Below, piece after piece: positions 29,383-38,161 of a DNA stretch of 64,000 nucleotides. A program made the position numbers and the translations under genes. Each line of letters begins with the position of its first letter. The first letter of the stretch is position 1. The DNA comes from Cyclobacteriaceae bacterium (GTDB lineage: Bacteria; Bacteroidota; Bacteroidia; Cytophagales; Cyclobacteriaceae): positions 372,001 to 436,000 of the forward strand of contig JAEUUG010000012.1 of assembly GCA_016787565.1 (NCBI GenBank). The letters are read 5' to 3'. Under the pieces are notes generated by a model. The model made no database searches. It worked only from the letters and a program-made list of their open reading frames with translations, and was not told where the DNA came from.

Positions 29383-30491
29383 TAGCGTGTTGTATTTAAT
29401 GCATCATACTGACCAATGATATTTCCCACACTAAAAAGTCGGAGAACTTCATGATTCAGATTTTTTCCAATATTCCGAAGAAGGTTTTTGTTATGGAAAT
29501 TTTGAAGGATAATTTCTGTTGCCTCCGTTACATACGCGTCACGATTAACAACAAAACCGTTTTTCATGTGCCGGACATAGTCATCAAAATCACCCACACC
29601 CTCACAAACAATGACAGGAAGGCTAACAAGAGCCGCTTCCTTTACTGCCACACAACTGGAATCGAGTATGGAAGGATGAAGAAAAAAATCAGCAGCCCCA
29701 AGATAATCCAGCACATTGCTGACGTAGCCGGGCATAAAAACCCGCTGCTGAAGGTCAAGTTCATTAATGCGCTGCACGAGTTCCTGTTCCATTTCTCCCT
29801 TGCCCAACATAACCAATTTTACATCCAATCCACACCCAACTAGTTCTTTTACCACCTCAATGATCAAATCAGGTCGCTTATAGGCTGTCAATCGGCAAGC
29901 CGATACTAATCGGATCTGCGCCTGATATTCATTTTTTATCTGCTCAATCATCTTCGCATCCGGACTTCCATATAAACTAAAATCATACGCCAGGTTAATG
30001 TGTACAATCTTTCGGGATGGAATTCTCTCCTTCTCGATCATATACTTTCGGGCATGATCGGATACAACAATGATATGACGAGCTAAACAATACGTGATTT
30101 TATAATACAAGTCCTGGTCAAACCGGTATAGCTGACCTTCATCAATATGATGACGGCATAAAAAAGTTTTTGCCCGGATAAAATACTGTCCGATAGATGC
30201 AACGAAGTTGGCGGGCTCCAGGTGACTGTACACAATCTGTATATTCTGCTTCCAGCAAAACCGGATAAAGAAAAAAAGCAGCCGAAGATAGTACCACCAG
30301 CCGCTACGCTTCCCTGTTGGAATGTAGGAGTATGCTGCTACACCCTTGCTGCGCAAAAAGTCATTGATAACAAAACCTTCCTGTTGGGTGAGTGAGATGA
30401 CTTGGTGTCCCTGGTTGTGAAAGGCAATCATCAGCGATTCCGTGTCGCGTGAACGTTGATTAAAAGGGGAGTAAAAAAGAATCCTGGCCAT
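29382..30491 (-). CDS. Glycosyltransferase family 4 protein
   Basis: A 369-residue GT4-type enzyme. The N-terminus MARILFYSPFNQRSRDTES is followed by a Rossmann domain; the C-terminal domain shows SACRLTAYKRPDLIIEVV, KLVMLGKGEMEQEL and DFFLHPSILDSSCVAVKEAA with the conserved glutamate of the donor site. It lies between an FkbM methyltransferase gene (3 bp) and the GT2 gene (1-bp overlap). Specificity unknown. Confidence 0.92.
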   Translation of the reverse strand: MARILFYSPFNQRSRDTESLMIAFHNQGHQVISLTQQEGFVINDFLRSKGVAAYSYIPTGKRSGWWYYLRLLFFFIRFCWKQNIQIVYSHLEPANFVASIGQYFIRAKTFLCRHHIDEGQLYRFDQDLYYKITYCLARHIIVVSDHARKYMIEKERIPSRKIVHINLAYDFSLYGSPDAKMIEQIKNEYQAQIRLVSACRLTAYKRPDLIIEVVKELVGCGLDVKLVMLGKGEMEQELVQRINELDLQQRVFMPGYVSNVLDYLGAADFFLHPSILDSSCVAVKEAALVSLPVIVCEGVGDFDDYVRHMKNGFVVNRDAYVTEATEIILQNFHNKNLLRNIGKNLNHEVLRLFSVGNIIGQYDALNTTR

Positions 30492-30494
30492 GCG

Positions 30495-31334
30495 TTATGC
30501 GAACCGTTTGTTTCGCGCATACATAAAATCATCTACTACACGGTTGCCTGTAGTTCGGGCTAAAATTTCAAAACCCTGATCCTCCAAAAAAGTTTTTACC
30601 TTTTGTTTTGTCATATAAAACTCGCCATGATTATGGTACACATGCCGAAAATCATGGCACGATATACAAACATGACGAATAATCCGGACGGACTTCTGCA
30701 TACCTTGGATAAGAAATTGTTCGGCCCCCTCGATATTGGATTTCAGAAAATCAATTTGTGCAATATTATTTTCTGTCACGAATGTATCTAATGTAACAGC
30801 CCGAACATTGGTCTTTGCATTAGTTGACGTAGCTGATTGAATGGTATTTGTTAAATAGTTTTCCTCATCGTCTTCAATCATCACCTCTCCATCAGAATGA
30901 TAAATAGCCACATGATGCGGTGTGGTTTGTGTGAAATTATTTTTCCTGCACATATACTGTAGTCCACCGTGCGTTACCGGGTTCGCTTCCAACGCATGAA
31001 CCTTACCTGTTGAACCCACGAGCATGGAATAAATGACAGTTTCTTCGCCCAGGCCTGCGCCAATATCAACAACGCAGTCGCCAGGCTGAGGAAGATAAAA
31101 GTGGTTGTAGGTTGCCACCAAAGCCTGTTTGAGGTAGTCATAACTATAGGCCCATCCCGGACCCAGACTCATATACGTAACACCCATTACACGATATGCA
31201 TACGCTCGAAAAGCCGGAAGATATTCAGACGAGACATACCCGAATCCTTTCAGAAAATAAACGATTGTACTCAGCAGAGGAAGTATTCTTCTAAACCCGT
31301 TACGATGAAGGTAGTTCAATATGTGAATGACCAT
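30495..31334 (-). CDS. FkbM family methyltransferase
   Basis: A 279-residue SAM-dependent methyltransferase. The SAM-binding motif I is VVDIGAGLGEETVIYSML, followed by VHALEANPVTHGGL (motif II with the acidic ribose-binding residue) and FLKSNIEGAEQFLIQG in place of the usual D-x-E-G segment. FkbM proteins O-methylate sugars or polyketides; in this locus a glycan hydroxyl is the likely acceptor. A second FkbM gene lies at 34722. Confidence 0.9.
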   Translation of the reverse strand: MVIHILNYLHRNGFRRILPLLSTIVYFLKGFGYVSSEYLPAFRAYAYRVMGVTYMSLGPGWAYSYDYLKQALVATYNHFYLPQPGDCVVDIGAGLGEETVIYSMLVGSTGKVHALEANPVTHGGLQYMCRKNNFTQTTPHHVAIYHSDGEVMIEDDEENYLTNTIQSATSTNAKTNVRAVTLDTFVTENNIAQIDFLKSNIEGAEQFLIQGMQKSVRIIRHVCISCHDFRHVYHNHGEFYMTKQKVKTFLEDQGFEILARTTGNRVVDDFMYARNKRFA

Positions 31335-31339
31335 TTGTG

Positions 31340-32290
31340 CTAGTGTTGTTTGGTAAAGCTAAAAACCGAGGCAAAGGCCATTCGGAAGTTATGGGCGATG
31401 CTCTTCATCAGCAAATATCTGTTTACCTGGAACAGTTTTCGGTAGAGCGAAAACTTTTCTTGATTCCAATCACGAAACAAAGAATTGCGTGTATTTTCAT
31501 AAAAAGCACGAAAGAATTTTTCACGATTAATCGGTCCCACATTTCTCCACACCCAATCAAATAACAAAAATTGTTCGTAGAAGTAGAGGATAAAACGATC
31601 GGCATGTTTGGTGTTAAAAGGGTCGCGATAATAATTCAAAGCCTCCTGTACATACACCACATCCGATTCGGCCAGTACTTTAACAAAAGCATATTTGTCT
31701 CCAATATAACGAAGTGGCAAATCAAACGGATTGACACGCAAAAGCAGATCGCATTTAAAAAGTACGGCACTGGTGTTATTGATTGTACCCCCGAACAAAA
31801 GGTAATTTTCCAATTCATCTAAGCCGTTATTCGTATGCGACTCACTCCATCGGTTGGTTTTAAACCGTTCATTTTTAAATGATCCGAAAGTCTGCCGCGC
31901 CACTCCATCCCCGGTAACAATATTTGAATCGCAGTACGCCAATCCTGCGGTTGGAAGTTTATTTACCGCAAGCAGCATGTGCTCAAGAAAACAGTGATCC
32001 GCATAATCATCACTCTCGGCAATCCAAACCCATTCCCCAGTTGTCAATTCAAGGCCGCGCTGCCATTGCTTAAAGGGAGAACCTGAATTGTTATCATTTA
32101 AAACAATGTGGGTGATCTTGGGATTTCCTGCATAGATCTTGATAACATCCCCACTGTTGTCGGTGGAGCAATCGTCCAGGATGATCACTTCAAAATTCTG
32201 ATATGTTTGGTTCAATACAGACTCGATGCGCTGAACCAGGTATTCACCGTGATTGTAGTTAGGGATAATAACAGAAACTTTCGGTGACAT
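31340..32290 (-). CDS. Glycosyltransferase family 2 protein
   Basis: A 316-residue GT2 enzyme. VSVIIPNYNHGEYLVQRIES starts the GT-A domain, EVIILDDCSTDNS is the nucleotide-binding part, and WVWIAESDDYAD carries the DXD-type metal site. The C-terminal part is helical without clear membrane spans. It lies 6 bp from the methyltransferase gene on each side of the operon. Sugar specificity cannot be assigned. Confidence 0.92.
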   Translation of the reverse strand: MSPKVSVIIPNYNHGEYLVQRIESVLNQTYQNFEVIILDDCSTDNSGDVIKIYAGNPKITHIVLNDNNSGSPFKQWQRGLELTTGEWVWIAESDDYADHCFLEHMLLAVNKLPTAGLAYCDSNIVTGDGVARQTFGSFKNERFKTNRWSESHTNNGLDELENYLLFGGTINNTSAVLFKCDLLLRVNPFDLPLRYIGDKYAFVKVLAESDVVYVQEALNYYRDPFNTKHADRFILYFYEQFLLFDWVWRNVGPINREKFFRAFYENTRNSLFRDWNQEKFSLYRKLFQVNRYLLMKSIAHNFRMAFASVFSFTKQH

Positions 32291-32296
32291 ACTGCT

Positions 32297-32905
32297 TTAG
32301 AATACAATGCCTAAACCGTTACACTTTCGATAATTGTAGAATTTCTTATTGGTTTTCTTGGCAATGTCAGCAACGGCTCTTTTTACATCCGGATAGCTTT
32401 GTGTATCATGAAAGATGGTACACGATGAATGCTGTGCACCCCACAAACCACAAGCGTACGTATCGTCATAGGTATGAATGATATCCACATGAACCAAATC
32501 AAAGGTATCGTTGGCTGATGTGATGTAGTCTTTATAATCGGCCTTGATTAATGTAATGTTGGGAAAATCCTTCAGATTGTTGCTCGTTTCCGCATAGATA
32601 TCGCCATAGTGACCGGCATGTTCATCGCCTGTAAAAATATCAACACCGGTAACCTGCTTAAAGAAATTGGCAAGGGCAGCTGTAGAATATCCGAACTCTA
32701 CCCCAAACTCCACAGCGGAATTCGTTTTAATACCCGAAAATTCAATGATGTCAAAGAGAATTTTCTCCAGACCGACCCATGCCTGGGATCTTGACTGAAT
32801 CAATCGCGTGGGTGTTACCAGTTTCGTTGGCTTATAGTTAATTTCTCCGTACCGGATTTTATCCAGTATCCCCTTTGCTTTGGTAACAAGACCTGTATTG
32901 AACAT
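32297..32905 (-). CDS. Class I SAM-dependent methyltransferase
   Basis: A 202-residue protein with a Rossmann methyltransferase core: AVEFGVEFGYSTAALANFF (motif I variant), VTGVDIFTGDEHAG (motif II) and FDLVHVDIIHTYDDTYACG. The pattern resembles the methyltransferase-24 type enzymes found in glycan clusters. The glycine-rich motif is altered (EFGVEFG), so activity is likely but not certain. It lies 30 bp downstream of the glycosyltransferase-like gene at 32936. Confidence 0.8.
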   Translation of the reverse strand: MFNTGLVTKAKGILDKIRYGEINYKPTKLVTPTRLIQSRSQAWVGLEKILFDIIEFSGIKTNSAVEFGVEFGYSTAALANFFKQVTGVDIFTGDEHAGHYGDIYAETSNNLKDFPNITLIKADYKDYITSANDTFDLVHVDIIHTYDDTYACGLWGAQHSSCTIFHDTQSYPDVKRAVADIAKKTNKKFYNYRKCNGLGIVF

Positions 32906-32935
32906 GTGGTAACTTCGATTTGATATATGCCCTAT

Positions 32936-33721
32936 CTAATAAACCGCTTCACTTCCGCTATTCTGTTTTGCCACACTGGAAGATGCATTAGCGCGCTCCA
33001 GGTAATACAACTCCTCCGCCTGTAGATGTTTTGAATCGACATACCAGGGCATGTGCCGGATGGTGTATGGAAACCCAACCCGAACGGCTTCAAGGGTATA
33101 TATTTCGCCTGCCTTCAACGATGAAAATGGTTTGTACAAGGCAAAAGTAGTATCAATTGGGGCTTTATAAACACCGGGGCAATATTCTTTGCTCCAATAA
33201 TTTTTTTCGTATTCAATAATTTTTGCTTTTAGGGCAAAAGAATCAGGCAGATCATCTATTCGAATGGAAAAACCAACTTTATCGAGGTAATAATCTGCAT
33301 CGAGAATGTTTTTAAAATGTTCAATAAAGGTAACAGGGCACGCTTCCGAAGGAACTACATCCGCATCGGTGTAGATGAAATAATTCCATTTATAGCGGTT
33401 GTAAATACCCGATTCCCAAAGTGCCAGATGACCATAGTTTCGCTGTTCCTGAAAAACCTTATGCTTACAGCTTTTATAATATTCCAGCAAGGGCGGATAG
33501 GTTGAATTATTATCAAGTATAATGATGTTCCTAAATCCGCATTTCTCCAAAAACGATATTAGTTGAAGCGGGTAAGTAAGGCGGTTGAAGTTGTTGATGA
33601 TTACCGGAATATTGTGAACAGAAAGAATCTTTAGCCGGTACACCAACTTCAATACAAACCAATAGAGTGCCTTTACGCTCCTAAGCATTGATTCTAAGCA
33701 ACTCCTCATCAATCGTCTCAT
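32936..33721 (-). CDS. GT-A fold glycosyltransferase-like protein
   Basis: A 261-residue protein with features of a GT2-like domain: IPVIINNFNRLTYPLQLISF, RNIIILDNNSTYPPLLEYY, and a DXD-like YFIYTDADVVPSE at about residues 130-142. An N-terminal hydrophobic stretch (KALYWFVLKLVYRL) may sit at the membrane. The family is less clear than for the neighbours, so I call it a probable glycosyltransferase. It is 10 bp downstream of the GT2 gene at 33732. Confidence 0.75.
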   Translation of the reverse strand: MRRLMRSCLESMLRSVKALYWFVLKLVYRLKILSVHNIPVIINNFNRLTYPLQLISFLEKCGFRNIIILDNNSTYPPLLEYYKSCKHKVFQEQRNYGHLALWESGIYNRYKWNYFIYTDADVVPSEACPVTFIEHFKNILDADYYLDKVGFSIRIDDLPDSFALKAKIIEYEKNYWSKEYCPGVYKAPIDTTFALYKPFSSLKAGEIYTLEAVRVGFPYTIRHMPWYVDSKHLQAEELYYLERANASSSVAKQNSGSEAVY

Positions 33722-33731
33722 AGGTTCAACA

Positions 33732-34718
33732 TCATCCTTTTAGTCTTAAAATTTGTTGATGCCGTCTTCGGTAACTTCCTGCCTGATGGAGTATGCTTAG
33801 CATTCGGTTATAGGCGAAAGCAAAATCCAGTTTCCTTTCCAAGGAAGATTTTCCACTAAACGGATAAGACAATAGTGCGCGAATAAAAAAGATTATCTGG
33901 TACGTCATATCCTTTATCCACACTAACCTGTTCATTGGCTTTCCGAGCAGCACATAATTATACAGCAACAGCAAACCGCTACAGTATGACATGGCCGCGA
34001 CCAGCTTGTAGAGATAAGTTTCAGTTAAGCGTGAGGCCGGCAAATAATGTTCAAATTTAAGTTTATCAGAAAACCACAGTTTATAGCCAGACAACCGAAT
34101 GGCGTATGAAAGCTCCGTATCACCTCCTGATGTAAGCTTGGTTCCAACACGATCAGGAAGTACAGGAATAAAATTGTTGGTCGATAATTTTTGCAGTACC
34201 TCACGCTTTACCACCAATCCCGCGCCATATAAGAAGGAATGAGCATCTGTCAATTCACCACTTTGCTTAGCCTGAGGATAGCAGGCAAAACATCCTTTGT
34301 ATTGCTCGAACCATTTGGGCAACGGAACATCTGATACAGCTGTGCCTGTTCCACCAAGTGCGCCAATTTTCAAATCAGAACGTAGTACACTGCAAGCTTC
34401 AACCAGATAATTACTATCCAACCAATTATCGTCATCACAAAAAATCAAAATATCAAAAGATGCAGATTGAATCCCTTTTTCTCTGGCATACGATAATCCC
34501 TGAATCGGCTGATCTACAATTTTCAGCGGAACATCAGTCCGGGAAAATTCCTGCCAGAGGTTGTAAGCTACTTTTTTGGTATCATCTGTTGAAGCGTTAT
34601 CTACCAGAATAATTTCCCAGGACAATGCTGATGTATGTTGAAGGGCTAAATGCTTCAGTGTTTGACCAAGTCGAGGGGCACTATTATAACAGCAAATAAT
34701 AACAGAAGCGCTCTGCAT
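33732..34718 (-). CDS. Glycosyltransferase family 2 protein
   Basis: A 328-residue GT2 enzyme. SVIICCYNSAPRLGQTLKHL opens the domain, WEIILVDNASTDDTKKV is the nucleotide site and ILIFCDDDNWLDSNYL the metal site. GGDTELSYAIRLSGYKLWFS is the conserved acceptor block. A hydrophobic C-terminal part (VAAMSYCSGLLLLYNYVL) may associate with the membrane. It lies 3 bp downstream of the FkbM gene. Confidence 0.92.
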   Translation of the reverse strand: MQSASVIICCYNSAPRLGQTLKHLALQHTSALSWEIILVDNASTDDTKKVAYNLWQEFSRTDVPLKIVDQPIQGLSYAREKGIQSASFDILIFCDDDNWLDSNYLVEACSVLRSDLKIGALGGTGTAVSDVPLPKWFEQYKGCFACYPQAKQSGELTDAHSFLYGAGLVVKREVLQKLSTNNFIPVLPDRVGTKLTSGGDTELSYAIRLSGYKLWFSDKLKFEHYLPASRLTETYLYKLVAAMSYCSGLLLLYNYVLLGKPMNRLVWIKDMTYQIIFFIRALLSYPFSGKSSLERKLDFAFAYNRMLSILHQAGSYRRRHQQILRLKG

Positions 34719-34721
34719 AAA

Positions 34722-35567
34722 TTAATTTCTAAATGCGATTAGTAATTCACCATGCATTTCCAATTTGAAACCTTTGCGCCACAATATTTCAGCGATTTCA
34801 AATAGTGGCCCAACTTCCTCGTGAACTTCAATTGAAATAATTTGAACTGTTTCCAGAATGGATCCCCATTTCTCCACATTACGAAATAGAGGAAATTCAG
34901 AGCCTTCAATATCAATTTTTAAAACATCAATTCTTTCCCAGCCGTGAAGCTTTGCTATGGAATCAGGAGAATCGACAGGTATACCACCGGCATTTTTAGT
35001 ATCACCAGGTTGTATGGCAAAGGACCAGTTTTCTCTGTCACGAAAGTCACGATCTGCGGTGAGCACATTTTTCTCGAACCAAACACCTATTGCAAGAGGT
35101 GTAATTTCAGAGTATCCATTTAGCGAAATATTTTTACAAAGCTGGTTGTAATTGCCTGGTTCCGGTTCAAGGCTTATGATTTTTGAAAGTGGGTATTCTT
35201 TTTTGAAAGTAAGGGTTGCAAGTCCGATGTTAGCACCACAATCTAAAATATGAATACCCTCATTTTTGAGGGTCTTCATATGTTGCAGAATTCGATTTAA
35301 TCCTCGCTCAATAATAATTTGATTGAACACATCTAAGTCAGATCCACTTCTTCTCAAAAGGTAGTGAGTATTGGTTAGTTCAATTCTTACTTCATCTTTT
35401 TGTACCGTGAATTGACCTTTTGCCGTTTCGATATAATCCAGAACATTTTTAGTGAGGAAAATCTTTCGGGGAATTCTTTTATGAAAGCTATCCAATACCA
35501 ATCCAAAAAGAAGTGTTAATAAATCGCCAAGACTGAAGTATCTCCAATAGCTGACTTTACGTCTCAT
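34722..35567 (-). CDS. FkbM family methyltransferase
   Basis: A 281-residue SAM-dependent methyltransferase of the FkbM type. HILDCGANIGLATLTFKKEY is motif I, IISLEPEPGNYNQLCKNI motif II, and VLKIDIEGSEFPLF the family-typical D-I-E-G-x-E. A long N-terminal extension (~105 residues) precedes the core. It overlaps the acyltransferase gene by 4 bp. Together with the gene at 30495 it suggests the glycan is O-methylated at two places, or that one acts as a chain terminator. Confidence 0.9.
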   Translation of the reverse strand: MRRKVSYWRYFSLGDLLTLLFGLVLDSFHKRIPRKIFLTKNVLDYIETAKGQFTVQKDEVRIELTNTHYLLRRSGSDLDVFNQIIIERGLNRILQHMKTLKNEGIHILDCGANIGLATLTFKKEYPLSKIISLEPEPGNYNQLCKNISLNGYSEITPLAIGVWFEKNVLTADRDFRDRENWSFAIQPGDTKNAGGIPVDSPDSIAKLHGWERIDVLKIDIEGSEFPLFRNVEKWGSILETVQIISIEVHEEVGPLFEIAEILWRKGFKLEMHGELLIAFRN

Positions 35568-36139
35568 ATTCTTTTTTTAATCACCTGAGCCGGAACACCC
35601 GCTACCACAGAATGAGCAGGAATCGTTTTATTAACTACACTTCCAGCGGCCACAACTGATCCCTGGCCGATAGTAACACCATCTAACACTGAAGAACCGT
35701 GACCAATCCAAACATTGCGTTCGATAGTAATACCCTTTGAAACACTGGGTTGTTCCCGGATGGAAATAGTTGGATTAGAAAAAGAGTGATTGGAAGGGAT
35801 TATCATACACCCCCCGGCAATCAGAACATTTTCGCCAATGGTAGTATTGCCATGACCATAGATAATGGTGTACGGATTAATGCTGCAGTTTGCGCCAATT
35901 GTTATTTTCCCGCCATAAGTTTGAATCAATACTCCCTCAAGAATTTCAGTATTTTCTCCAATAGATATTGAACCTCCATATTTCGTTTCAATTTTCGCAG
36001 TGGGATCAATCCGGCAAGACTGACCAAGTTGAACATTTGGATTAGTCACCATTGCCCACAGTCGAAGTCGGCCTGATATGCCTTTGAACAGCATATAAAT
36101 TTTGCCAATTGTTCTTTTGGTTAAATAGCTTAGGTCCAT
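35564..36139 (-). CDS. Hexapeptide-repeat acyltransferase
   Basis: A 191-residue left-handed beta-helix protein with many hexapeptide turns (for example GGSISIGENTEIL, GGKITIGANCSI, IYGHGNTTIGENVL). The C-terminal segment NVWIGHGSSVLDGVTIGQGSVVAAGSVV is typical of the maltose/chloramphenicol O-acetyltransferase group. It probably acetylates a sugar of the glycan using acetyl-CoA. It overlaps wzt by 10 bp and the FkbM gene by 4 bp, so it belongs to the same transcript. Confidence 0.9.
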   Translation of the reverse strand: MDLSYLTKRTIGKIYMLFKGISGRLRLWAMVTNPNVQLGQSCRIDPTAKIETKYGGSISIGENTEILEGVLIQTYGGKITIGANCSINPYTIIYGHGNTTIGENVLIAGGCMIIPSNHSFSNPTISIREQPSVSKGITIERNVWIGHGSSVLDGVTIGQGSVVAAGSVVNKTIPAHSVVAGVPAQVIKKRI

Positions 36140-37314
36140 GTGCAGGGAACATTTATAACACCAATATCTGCGCTGCTGTATACCGCCATATCTGATTCAA
36201 AGTCATCCACACGAATCGCTATGCATTCCCGAGCGTAGTCGTATACACTTCCGTTGGGTATGAATATAGCAACGTCAACAGAATAATTTCCGGATAGCAG
36301 CAATTTGCCTGGAATTGTAACCGTATGGAGTTTATCGCCCTGCTCAGCTAAATATTTTTTTGTGGTAGTGAATAATTTGTTTCCTAGTCTGTCGCGGAGT
36401 GCCAGGCCGAGGCTGAGGTTTATTACCGAGCCCGTATTTTGAGTTTTGATACAAACTGCGATTTCATCTTCATTTAAAAAACTTGTACCAAGTTCCCCGC
36501 TGCTATTGATTGAATAGACTTTTTCAATATACGGTGAGTCCTGCTTCCGCTCTCCCTCATAGCATGCTTGCACCATTCCATTTTTGAGGTACATCTCAAT
36601 TACATCTGTACTTGGTCCTATCAATTCACACCTTCCTTTGTTCATCAAAATGGTTTTCTGACACATTTCACGAACTGCAGCCATATTATGACTCACAAAC
36701 AAAATCGTTCTACCACTCTTGCTCACATCTTCCATTTTACCCAAACACTTCTTTTGAAACTCGGCATCACCCACCGCAAGTACTTCATCAATAATGAGAA
36801 TTTCGGGTTCAAGAAAGGCAGCAACTGAAAAAGCCAGTCGTAACTGCATACCGCTGGAATAGTGCTTCAGTGGAGTGTCGAGAAATTTTTCTGTCCCGCT
36901 GAAGTCAACAATTTCGTCAAACTTCTTATCGATTTCCTTTCGCTTCATGCCCAGCAGTGAACCGTTGAAGAAAATATTTTCCCTTCCGGTTAATTCCGGA
37001 TGAAAGCCTGTTCCTACTTCGAGTAAACTAGCGATGCGTCCGCGCGAAACAATTCTTCCGGTAGTGGGCGGTGTGATTTTGGAAAGTATTTTTAGTAATG
37101 TTGACTTGCCCGCTCCATTACGACCGATAATACCAATGGATTCACCAGGCTGAACCTCAAAAGAAACGTCTTTCAATGCCCAAAAATCCTCCATATTATT
37201 TTTCTCAAATTTCAGTGCATTTACCATTCGCTCCCGCAAACTCAGGTAACCTCCGGCTAGGTGCTGGATTCGGTATCTTTTAGAGATGCTCTGTATTTCG
37301 AGGATGGGTTTCAT
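36130..37314 (-). CDS. wzt: Polysaccharide ABC exporter, ATP-binding protein (Wzt-like)
   Basis: A 394-residue ATPase that with the Wzm-like permease exports lipid-linked polysaccharide across the inner membrane. Walker A GRNGAGKST is near residues 63-71, the signature is HYSSGMQLRLAFS and Walker B EILIIDEVLAVGD. After the ATPase core (~250 residues) comes a ~140-residue C-terminal beta-sandwich. In E. coli O8/O9a-type systems such a domain recognises the terminal modification of the finished chain. The start MKPILEIQSISKRY (37314) is preferred to the open frame to 37341. It is separated from wzm by an inserted two-ORF module. Confidence 0.93.
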   Translation of the reverse strand: MKPILEIQSISKRYRIQHLAGGYLSLRERMVNALKFEKNNMEDFWALKDVSFEVQPGESIGIIGRNGAGKSTLLKILSKITPPTTGRIVSRGRIASLLEVGTGFHPELTGRENIFFNGSLLGMKRKEIDKKFDEIVDFSGTEKFLDTPLKHYSSGMQLRLAFSVAAFLEPEILIIDEVLAVGDAEFQKKCLGKMEDVSKSGRTILFVSHNMAAVREMCQKTILMNKGRCELIGPSTDVIEMYLKNGMVQACYEGERKQDSPYIEKVYSINSSGELGTSFLNEDEIAVCIKTQNTGSVINLSLGLALRDRLGNKLFTTTKKYLAEQGDKLHTVTIPGKLLLSGNYSVDVAIFIPNGSVYDYARECIAIRVDDFESDMAVYSSADIGVINVPCTWT

Positions 37315-37414
37315 AGCAAAGCTCAATGTTAGATGAACCAATTTTCAATGAGCAGGTAATTACATAAATCGTGAAATTTCCATTGCCCGTTTGATTGGGG
37401 TGAACCTCGAAATC

Positions 37415-37582
37415 TTAGTCAATTTGAGATAAGAGTTCTTTCGCTTTAATTCTCACAATCTTATGATTAATAGAGTACACTAACTCCCCATCGCGCTTTG
37501 CCGTAGCCTCAATAAGTCGCTTTGAAGTCAATTTAAGCCCCTTAATTATCTTAGCCCTTAATTCTTCTATTTGATTTTCCAT
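37415..37582 (-). CDS. Small 55-codon ORF overlapping the zeta-like kinase
   Basis: A 55-residue ORF that starts at an ATG 16 bp before the end of the zeta-like gene and ends TAA at 37415. The peptide starts MENQIEELRAKIIKGLKL and is rich in Lys, Glu and Leu; it is predicted to be mostly helical, with a strand-like YSINHKIVRIKAKELL near the end. The overlapping frame, shared direction and close spacing fit a toxin-antitoxin partner or accessory protein. I do not recognise the family. It is followed by a 100-bp gap before wzt in which I see nothing. Confidence 0.65.
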   Translation of the reverse strand: MENQIEELRAKIIKGLKLTSKRLIEATAKRDGELVYSINHKIVRIKAKELLSQID

Positions 37583-38151
37583 GTTTTGTAATTTTGTTCT
37601 AACTCGCTCCAGCGCGATGCATTATGAGTTTTGATGCCTTGTGAACCGCCATCCGCGAGAATCAAAAATTCTTTGGAGGAATTATCAACAGCAATCCAAA
37701 AATCTACTGAGGGAATATATAAATCAAACAAATTTAGCAATCCGCGAACATATCTTCTCTTAACCACATGTTCAGGGATATTGTGTCCACCTGAAGCAAC
37801 CCTCTCCTTTACCCTGCTTATCGCCAGCTCTGATGAATCCAGCCAAAAATAAACCAGTGAAATAAAGTAGCCGATGTCTTTGGCTTTTTGGATGGTGCTT
37901 GAATAACTGCGAGTTGCCAGTGTTGTCTCGAAGGCAAAATCAATACCCTTTTCCATCAGTTCATCAATGCGGGTAAGCATAAACCTACCAGCCTCAAATG
38001 CAACTGTCTCCGGTTGAAAGGGGGAGATTCCTCTTGCAATCTCATCAGCATTTACAAATTCTTTACAATTCAGTATTTCTGGCAGCACTGTAAAAGATGC
38101 CGTTGTTTTGCCCGCACCATTACATCCTCCAATAATATATAAATTTGGCAT
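37567..38151 (-). CDS. Zeta-toxin-like P-loop kinase
   Basis: A 194-residue protein with an N-terminal Walker A (GGCNGAGKTT at residues 8-17), an acidic segment EFVNADEIARGIS near residue 35 and the arginine-containing FAFETTLATRSY near 75-85. These fit the zeta/PezT-type kinase fold, whose toxic members phosphorylate UDP-N-acetylglucosamine and block peptidoglycan synthesis. Distant P-loop kinases with other roles share these motifs, so toxicity is inference. It lies 10 bp after wzm, inside the polysaccharide export operon, and overlaps a 55-codon ORF. Confidence 0.8.
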   Translation of the reverse strand: MPNLYIIGGCNGAGKTTASFTVLPEILNCKEFVNADEIARGISPFQPETVAFEAGRFMLTRIDELMEKGIDFAFETTLATRSYSSTIQKAKDIGYFISLVYFWLDSSELAISRVKERVASGGHNIPEHVVKRRYVRGLLNLFDLYIPSVDFWIAVDNSSKEFLILADGGSQGIKTHNASRWSELEQNYKTWKIK

Positions 38152-38161
38152 GGCCGGTTAA

